A stretch of 18,060 nucleotides of DNA from Sphingomonas sp. (GTDB lineage Bacteria > Pseudomonadota > Alphaproteobacteria > Sphingomonadales > Sphingomonadaceae). The notes under the pieces are model-generated. The model was not told where the DNA came from and did no database searches. It saw nothing but the letters and a program-made list of their open reading frames with translations. The position numbers and the translations under genes were made by a program. Below are positions 13,544-18,060 of this stretch, piece after piece. The DNA lies in assembly GCA_013822915.1 (NCBI GenBank), contig PNLG01000143.1, positions 1 through 18,060 of the forward strand. The letters run 5' to 3'. How positions within the stretch are numbered: the first letter of the stretch is position 1; every line of letters begins with the position of its first letter.

Positions 13544-15835
13544 TTAGCCCAGGGTTACAAAACTGTCGATCACGCGCTTGCGCCCGGCGCCTTCAAAATC
13601 AATTTCGAGCTTGTTGCCCTCAATCACCGCGATCAGGCCATAGCCGAATTTCTGGTGAAACACGCGCATCCCGATGCTCAAGTCGCTGCGTCCTTTATTG
13701 CCCATGCTCACCGCGCTGGCCCGCGAATCCAAAATGCGGGTCGGTTCGCGCAAAGAGCTGGTGCCGGGGCCGGCGGCGCGTTGCCAGCCGGGACCGCGCC
13801 CGGTGCCGCGCGCGACATCGGCAAAGGGATCGGCGCGTTCGGACCAGTTTGCCCGCCACAAGCTCTCGCCGCCAGCCATGCTGGTCTCCGCGTCGACATG
13901 CTGGGGCGGCAATTCGCCGACAAAGCGGCTGGGGATGCTCGACGTCCATTGCCCATAGATGCGCCGGTTGGCGGCATGAAGGATCGTCGCGCGGCGCCGC
14001 GCGCGCGTGATCGCGACATAGGCGAGGCGGCGCTCCTCCTCCAGACTCGCAGTGCCGCCCTCGTCCAGCGCGCGTTGCGAGGGGAACAGCCCTTCCTCCC
14101 ATCCCGGCAGGAATACTGTGTCGAATTCCAGTCCCTTGGCGGCGTGGATAGTCATGATCGTGACCTTTGCCTCGCCTGCATTCGCCTCATTATCCATCAC
14201 CAGACTGACATGCTCCAGGAACGCGCCCAGCGTTTCATATTCCTCCATCGCGCGGACCAGTTCGGTGAGATTCTCCAGCCGCCCCGATGCCTCGACCGAT
14301 TTTTCGGCCTGAAGCACGGCGGTATAGCCGCTTTCGTCCAGGATTTGCCGCGCCAGATCGGGATGGGGCAGCTCACCCGCCAGCCGCCGCCAGCGCGCGA
14401 GGTCGCCGACGAAATTGCCGAGGCTGCGCCGCGCCTGCGGCGTCAGTTCGTCGCTGTCGAGGATGCGTGCGGCGGCGCTCAGCAGCGGCAGGCCGGTGGC
14501 GCGCGCGAGCATATGGAGCTTGGCCACTGCCTTGTCGCCCAATCCGCGTTTGGGGACATTGATGATCCGCTCAAACGCCAGATCATCGGCGCTCTGATGC
14601 ACGATCCGCAGATAGGCAAGCGCATCGCGAATCTCCAACCGCTCGTAAAAGCGCATCCCGCCGATGATGCGATAGGGCATGCCGATGGCGATGAAGCGGT
14701 CCTCAAACTCGCGGGTCTGGTGCTGCGCGCGCACCAATATGGCGCAATCGTCGAGCGTTTTTCCTTGGCGTTGCGCGCTTTCAATTTCTTCGCCGACCCG
14801 GCGCGCTTCTTCGGGACCGTCCCAGATGCCGATGACGCGAACTTTCTCGCCCTCTGGCTCGGCGGTCCACAGCGTCTTGCCCAGCCGCCCGCTATTCTGC
14901 GCGATCACCCCCGATGCGGCGGCCAGGATGTGCGGGGTTGATCGGTAATTCTGCTCCAGCCGGATCACCTTGGCACCTGGGAAATCGCGCTCGAATTTCA
15001 GGATATTTTCGACCTGCGCGCCGCGCCACGAATAGATCGACTGATCATCATCACCAACGCAGCAGATGTTCTTGCGCGTCTGCGCGAGCAACCGCAGCCA
15101 GAGATATTGGACGGTGTTAGTGTCCTGATACTCATCGACCATGATATAGCGAAAACGCTGTTGATACTGCTCCAGCACGGCGGGCTCGCGTTTCAGGATG
15201 GTGAGCATGTGGAGCAGCAGATCGCCGAAATCGCACGCATTCAACGCGACGAGGCGAGCCTGATAAGCGGTGTAAAGCTCGCGCCCACGGCCATTGGCGA
15301 AGCCTTCGCTGTCACCGGCATCGAGATCGGCGGGGGTCAGGCCACGGTTCTTCCACCCGTCGATCATCCCGCCAAGCTGGCGCGTGGGCCAGCGTTTCTC
15401 GTCAAGATCGGCGGCGACGATCAATTGCTTGAGCAGCCGCAGCTGATCGTCGGTGTCGAGGATGGTGAAATTCGCCTGAAGTCCCACCAGCTCGGCATGG
15501 CGGCGCAGCATCCGCGCCCCGATGGCGTGAAACGTGCCGAGCCACGGCATCCCCTCCACCGCATCACCGACGAGGCGACCGACCCGCTCGCGCATTTCGC
15601 GCGCCGCCTTGTTGGTGAAAGTGACCGACAGAATCTCTGACGGATAGGCACGGCGCGTGAACAGCAGATGCGCCAGCCGCGCGGTCAGCGCCGCCGTTTT
15701 GCCGGTGCCTGCCCCGGCCAGCACCAGCACCGGCCCGTCGCTCGTCAGGACGGCCTCGCGCTGCGGTGCGTTCAACCCGTGCAGATAGGGCGGATCATCG
15801 CCAACGGATTGGGGGGCAGGGACTGGCGGCATCAT
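13544..15835 (-). CDS. uvrD: UvrD/PcrA-type ATP-dependent DNA helicase
   Basis: Superfamily 1A 3'-5' helicase for nucleotide-excision and mismatch repair and for removing proteins from DNA. 763 residues. Motifs in order: Q motif LNAPQREAV (21-29), Walker A AGAGTGKT (40-47), Ia VTFTNKAAREM (71-81), Ib GTFHAIGARML (100-110), Walker B IMVDEYQDTN (231-240), III GDDDQSIYSWRGA (261-273), IV EQNYRST, V TIHAAKGLEFDTVFLPG and VI EERRLAYVAITRARR. The last 50 residues (GMRVFHQKFGYGLIAVIEG onward) form the Tudor-like tail that in PcrA/UvrD contacts RNA polymerase or UvrB. ATG at 15835, with a second ATG just after; no strong ribosome site. It lies 54 bases behind the glycosyltransferase gene on the same strand. 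UvrD and PcrA are equivalent here; UvrD is the usual name in proteobacteria. Confidence 0.96.
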   Translation of the reverse strand: MMPPVPAPQSVGDDPPYLHGLNAPQREAVLTSDGPVLVLAGAGTGKTAALTARLAHLLFTRRAYPSEILSVTFTNKAAREMRERVGRLVGDAVEGMPWLGTFHAIGARMLRRHAELVGLQANFTILDTDDQLRLLKQLIVAADLDEKRWPTRQLGGMIDGWKNRGLTPADLDAGDSEGFANGRGRELYTAYQARLVALNACDFGDLLLHMLTILKREPAVLEQYQQRFRYIMVDEYQDTNTVQYLWLRLLAQTRKNICCVGDDDQSIYSWRGAQVENILKFERDFPGAKVIRLEQNYRSTPHILAAASGVIAQNSGRLGKTLWTAEPEGEKVRVIGIWDGPEEARRVGEEIESAQRQGKTLDDCAILVRAQHQTREFEDRFIAIGMPYRIIGGMRFYERLEIRDALAYLRIVHQSADDLAFERIINVPKRGLGDKAVAKLHMLARATGLPLLSAAARILDSDELTPQARRSLGNFVGDLARWRRLAGELPHPDLARQILDESGYTAVLQAEKSVEASGRLENLTELVRAMEEYETLGAFLEHVSLVMDNEANAGEAKVTIMTIHAAKGLEFDTVFLPGWEEGLFPSQRALDEGGTASLEEERRLAYVAITRARRRATILHAANRRIYGQWTSSIPSRFVGELPPQHVDAETSMAGGESLWRANWSERADPFADVARGTGRGPGWQRAAGPGTSSLREPTRILDSRASAVSMGNKGRSDLSIGMRVFHQKFGYGLIAVIEGNKLEIDFEGAGRKRVIDSFVTLG

Positions 15836-15889
15836 AGCGAACGATTAGGGAACAGTGCGACCAAGAGCAACCTCCCATATCGCCTCCAA

Positions 15890-17083
15890 TCACCGCATAT
15901 CGGGTGATGTGTGCGCCGCCACCATCGTCGCCATCAGTGCGAGGTAATCGGCGGCGCCTTGCTCCACCGTGAACTGGCGGGCATGGGCGTGCGCCGCCGC
16001 TGGCGCGGGCGGGGCGGGAGAATGCTGCATCGCGCGGGCAAGCGATGCCTCATCGCCTACGGTGACCAGCGTGCCGAACAAGCCGTTCGCCAACAGGTCG
16101 TCCATGCTTGCCGAACAGCGCGTGGTGACCACTGGCAAGCGTGCGGCAATCGCTTCGATCAAGACCGCCGGCACACCTTCATAATCAGACGACATGACCA
16201 TGACATCGGCTTGCGCCAGCCAAGGCTCCAGATTGTCGACATGTCCCGGCATCGCGACCTGTCCCGCGACGCCGATCGCGGCGCTAAGCTCCTCGAGCAT
16301 TTGTCGCTCCGGCCCTTCACCCAAGATGGTTAGCCGATCCTGCGGCGACGCGATTCGTGCAAACGCGCGCAGCAGCAGCGAAAAATTCTTTTGCGGCATC
16401 AACCGCCCGATCGCGATAAATCGCCGCCCGTCACCCGGCGCGCGGGTGAGCGCCGCCAGCCGGTTAAGCTCGGCCTCTTGCAGGATCGGATCATTGACCG
16501 TCGCGATCCGCAAAGGGTCAGTCCGGGTTCGCTCGGCGATTTCATCGACCATGGCGGGTGCCATGGCGACGAACTGGTCGATATAGCGCCCCTGAATCGC
16601 CAGCCAGCGATAATAGCCCAGCCGGAGCAGCGGCCCCATGTCGGCGCGGGTCAAATCATTGCTGATCTTGCATATTATCGGCGGGCAGGCGGCACCCAGT
16701 GCGATCTTCATGCCGACTGCGACCGAGCTATAAGTATTGCCGGGGCAGAACAGGATATCAGGGCGCTCGCGCCGGATGATCGCGGGCAACCATCGCAGCA
16801 TCCAGCCAAGCTGGGTGCGACGAGTGATCCGTTCCCCCCGCGGGATAATATGACAAAGGCTGTCCTCTGTCCCCGCCACGCCAGCGGCGCCACCGCCACG
16901 TCCGACAATCACCCGCACCTCGGCGCCCATTGCCCGCCAAGCGCAATTGAGGCGAAGCGCGACGCGCTCAACCCCGCCGGGGCCAAAACTGTGGATGCAG
17001 GTCATGATCCGTAGCGGTCGCCGATCGGGGCAGTCGATGCGCGCCGCATGATTGATATCGCGGGAATGATTGTCGAGGAGCAT
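15890..17083 (-). CDS. Glycosyltransferase, GT4-like (GT-B fold)
   Basis: Transfers a sugar from a nucleotide or lipid-linked donor, probably onto an envelope glycan at the inner-membrane cytoplasmic face. 397 residues from ATG at 17083. N-terminal domain: LRIMTCIHSFGPGGVERVAL (24-43), the acceptor-side glycine loop. C-terminal domain: FIAIGRLMPQKNFSLLLRAF (222-241), ILGEGPER (253-260) and SDYEGVPAVLIEA (299-311), where Glu302 and Glu310 form the EX7E donor motif. A His/Ala-rich stretch (about 355-369) is low-complexity. The frame stays open upstream to 17896, but that part lies antisense to two real genes; ATG 17155 is another candidate, yet the codons between (CGA, ATA) are unlike the gene. 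No polysaccharide cluster surrounds it, so the acceptor is unknown. Confidence 0.88.
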   Translation of the reverse strand: MLLDNHSRDINHAARIDCPDRRPLRIMTCIHSFGPGGVERVALRLNCAWRAMGAEVRVIVGRGGGAAGVAGTEDSLCHIIPRGERITRRTQLGWMLRWLPAIIRRERPDILFCPGNTYSSVAVGMKIALGAACPPIICKISNDLTRADMGPLLRLGYYRWLAIQGRYIDQFVAMAPAMVDEIAERTRTDPLRIATVNDPILQEAELNRLAALTRAPGDGRRFIAIGRLMPQKNFSLLLRAFARIASPQDRLTILGEGPERQMLEELSAAIGVAGQVAMPGHVDNLEPWLAQADVMVMSSDYEGVPAVLIEAIAARLPVVTTRCSASMDDLLANGLFGTLVTVGDEASLARAMQHSPAPPAPAAAHAHARQFTVEQGAADYLALMATMVAAHTSPDMR

Positions 17084-17154
17084 CAACTGTTGCTCTATGC
17101 GCTTTCGGGGATTTGAAAAGCGGTCGTCGTGCGTCCTTGCACGGTTCTGACGCA

Positions 17155-17183
17155 TGGACAAGTCGCCTTGGCCGGGTGATAAG
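17155..17183 (+). promoter_or_regulatory. Possible sigma-70 promoter for the SnoaL-like gene
   Basis: TGGACA (17155-17160, five of six -35 matches) and GATAAG (17178-17183, four of six) are exactly 17 bases apart. Transcription from about 17190 would give a 23-nt leader containing the ribosome site AGAGGGGA (17197-17204). It lies in the 129-base gap between the divergent glycosyltransferase and SnoaL-like genes. Confidence 0.42.
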
Positions 17184-17212
17184 GTCGGGGGCTGACAGAG
17201 GGGACTTCGGGG

Positions 17213-17599
17213 ATGAGCGCGGTAATCGATACTTGGCACCGGTTGCTCCATGCGCGCGATACGGCTGGACTTGACGCGTTGATCGCCGATGACTGCGTGT
17301 TTCAATCGCCCGCCGTCCATACTCCGCAGGTCGGCAAGGCGCTGACCATCAAATATCTGAGCGCGGCGATGCAGGTGCTGGGCACGCCCGATTTCCGCTA
17401 TGCTGAACAATGGATTGGCGATCGCTCGGCCGTGTTGGAGTTCGAGCTGACGCTGGACGGTATTCACGTCAATGGCGTCGATATTGTCCATTGGAACGAT
17501 GCGGACCAGATTACCGGATTTCGGGTAATGGTGCGCCCGATCAAGGGGTTGCAGACCTTGATGCCCGCCATGGCGGCGGTGCTGGCGCAACTGCCCTGA
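17213..17599 (+). CDS. SnoaL/NTF2-like domain protein
   Basis: 128 residues forming one cone-shaped alpha+beta barrel domain of the NTF2 superfamily. The order fits: a first helix VIDTWHRLLHARDTAGLDALIADDCVF with the conserved D27 before the first strand, QSPAVHTPQVGKALTIKYLSAAM, then strands FRYAEQWIGDRSAVLEFELTLDGIHVNGVDIVHWNDADQITGFRVMVRP. This last run, with a polar inner face and a D-x-I-t-x-F-R turn, is typical of SnoaL_2-type proteins. Members include polyketide cyclases, isomerases and plain binding proteins; no catalytic Asp/His pair can be assigned safely, so the function is unknown. ATG 17213 has AGAGGGGA about 8 bases upstream. The phosphate transporter starts 45 bases after its stop, with no evident promoter between, so co-transcription is possible. 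Confidence 0.82.
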   Translation: MSAVIDTWHRLLHARDTAGLDALIADDCVFQSPAVHTPQVGKALTIKYLSAAMQVLGTPDFRYAEQWIGDRSAVLEFELTLDGIHVNGVDIVHWNDADQITGFRVMVRPIKGLQTLMPAMAAVLAQLP

Positions 17600-17644
17600 G
17601 TAACCGTCATCGGACTGACACACTAGCCGGGCAACGGGGGCACC

Positions 17645-18060
17645 ATGGCAACGAGCAGCTTTGATCCAGCCGATACGGTCGCTGTGCCGTCCGATCGCCC
17701 TGAGATGGATCAGGGGGTGCACCCGGCGGGGCGGTGGCTGTTCCTTGGCGTGTTGGCCGGTGGCTTTGTTTATGCGGCGGCAAGCGTATTTGGCGATACA
17801 GCGGCAGTCGGCGAGCAATTGAGCATTGCCGTCATCGCTTTTCTCGGGCTCGCGCTGCTGATCGCGCTGGGTTTTGAGTTTGTGAACGGGTTCCACGACA
17901 CCGCAAATGCGGTTGCAACCGTTATCTACACCAACTCGCTTTCGGCGCCGGTGGCGGTTGTTTGGTCCGGGGTGTTCAACCTGCTTGGCGTGTTGTTGTC
18001 GAGCGGAGCGGTGGCCTATTCCGTGGTCACGCTCTTGCCGGTTGAGCTGATCCTGAATGT
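17645..18060 (+). CDS. Inorganic phosphate transporter, PiT family (N-terminal part)
   Basis: Low-affinity, cation- or proton-coupled phosphate uptake in the inner membrane. The gene is cut by the window end; 138 codons are visible and no stop occurs. The first 30 residues are soluble and acidic. Membrane segments follow at about 31-48, 59-78, 101-120 and 122-138. The family signature GFEFVNGFHDTANAVATVIYT (about 76-96) is the first of the two inverted-repeat motifs that form the phosphate and cation site (FHDTANA, the GxxDxANA type). NSLSAPVAVVWSGVFNLLGVL continues the match. ATG 17645 is preceded by GGGGG (17636-17640), a usable ribosome site. Full-length family members are about 420-540 residues, so roughly a quarter to a third is present. 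Confidence 0.93.
   Translation, partial: MATSSFDPADTVAVPSDRPEMDQGVHPAGRWLFLGVLAGGFVYAAASVFGDTAAVGEQLSIAVIAFLGLALLIALGFEFVNGFHDTANAVATVIYTNSLSAPVAVVWSGVFNLLGVLLSSGAVAYSVVTLLPVELILN

Noticed and set aside
13481..14941. Open frame of 486 codons on the plus strand
   Set aside because: Antisense to uvrD, whose helicase motifs are complete. No motif of its own.
15889..15908. Six-base inverted repeat (ATCACC / GGTGAT) at the glycosyltransferase stop, as terminator
   Set aside because: Short stem with an 8-base loop and no T-run on the minus strand; a hairpin of this size is expected by chance.
17084..17896. Upstream extension of the glycosyltransferase by about 270 codons
   Set aside because: The frame is open but runs antisense to the SnoaL-like and PiT genes; the sequence is Arg/His/Gln-rich without a domain, and the GT-B fold starts only at about 17010.
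1..18060. Mobile element, phage, CRISPR, toxin-antitoxin or defence island
   Set aside because: No transposase, integrase, direct-repeat array, tRNA-anchored boundary or shift in composition was seen; the genes are core metabolic and repair functions.

Overview
The window looks like an ordinary stretch of chromosome from a high-GC (above 60% by eye) alphaproteobacterium, most likely a member of the Sphingomonadales. That placement is inferred from codon use, the gene families and the compact, strand-alternating gene order; no rRNA or marker gene confirms it. There are sixteen protein-coding genes, two of them cut by the window ends. I found no tRNA, rRNA, CRISPR array, insertion sequence, integrase, prophage gene or toxin-antitoxin pair. 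No gene-free stretch exceeds about 140 bases.

Layout. (1) 1-2179, plus strand: the 3' part of a DNA photolyase followed 10 bases later by a cyclopropane-fatty-acid-synthase-like methyltransferase, a plausible light/oxidative-stress pair. (2) 2169-4376, minus strand: purF (first step of purine synthesis) followed by a short-chain dehydrogenase. (3) 4499-5352, plus strand: hisI (histidine synthesis) coupled by an ATGA overlap to a small cysteine-rich lipoprotein. (4) 5333-7635, plus strand: a perfect 22-bp palindrome, a MerR-type operator, a MerR regulator and a 600-residue acyl-CoA dehydrogenase. (5) 11241-7632, minus strand: an MFS exporter, cysK (cysteine synthase) and a membrane-anchored SleB-type cell-wall hydrolase. 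(6) 11382-13536, plus strand: a DUF885 lipoprotein metallopeptidase and a small WYL-like protein. (7) 17083-13544, minus strand: a family-4 glycosyltransferase and a UvrD/PcrA helicase. (8) 17213-18060, plus strand: a SnoaL/NTF2-like protein and the start of a PiT phosphate transporter.

Most of the content is housekeeping: DNA repair (photolyase, UvrD), nucleotide and amino-acid synthesis (PurF, HisI, CysK), acyl-CoA oxidation under a local regulator, envelope turnover and transport. Convergent genes meet with overlaps or gaps of a few bases at three places (2169-2179, 7632-7635, 13537-13543), so transcripts must end inside the neighbouring gene. A large hairpin inside the hydrolase gene could do this for the acyl-CoA dehydrogenase.

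I did not find a convincing new biological system. The points most worth a second look are the perfect palindrome at 5333-5354, the apparently leaderless and self-regulated MerR gene at 5364-5401, the intragenic hairpin at 7655-7697, and a few proteins with unexplained parts: the cysteine-rich lipoprotein, the C-terminal half of the SleB protein, and the single-domain WYL-like protein.
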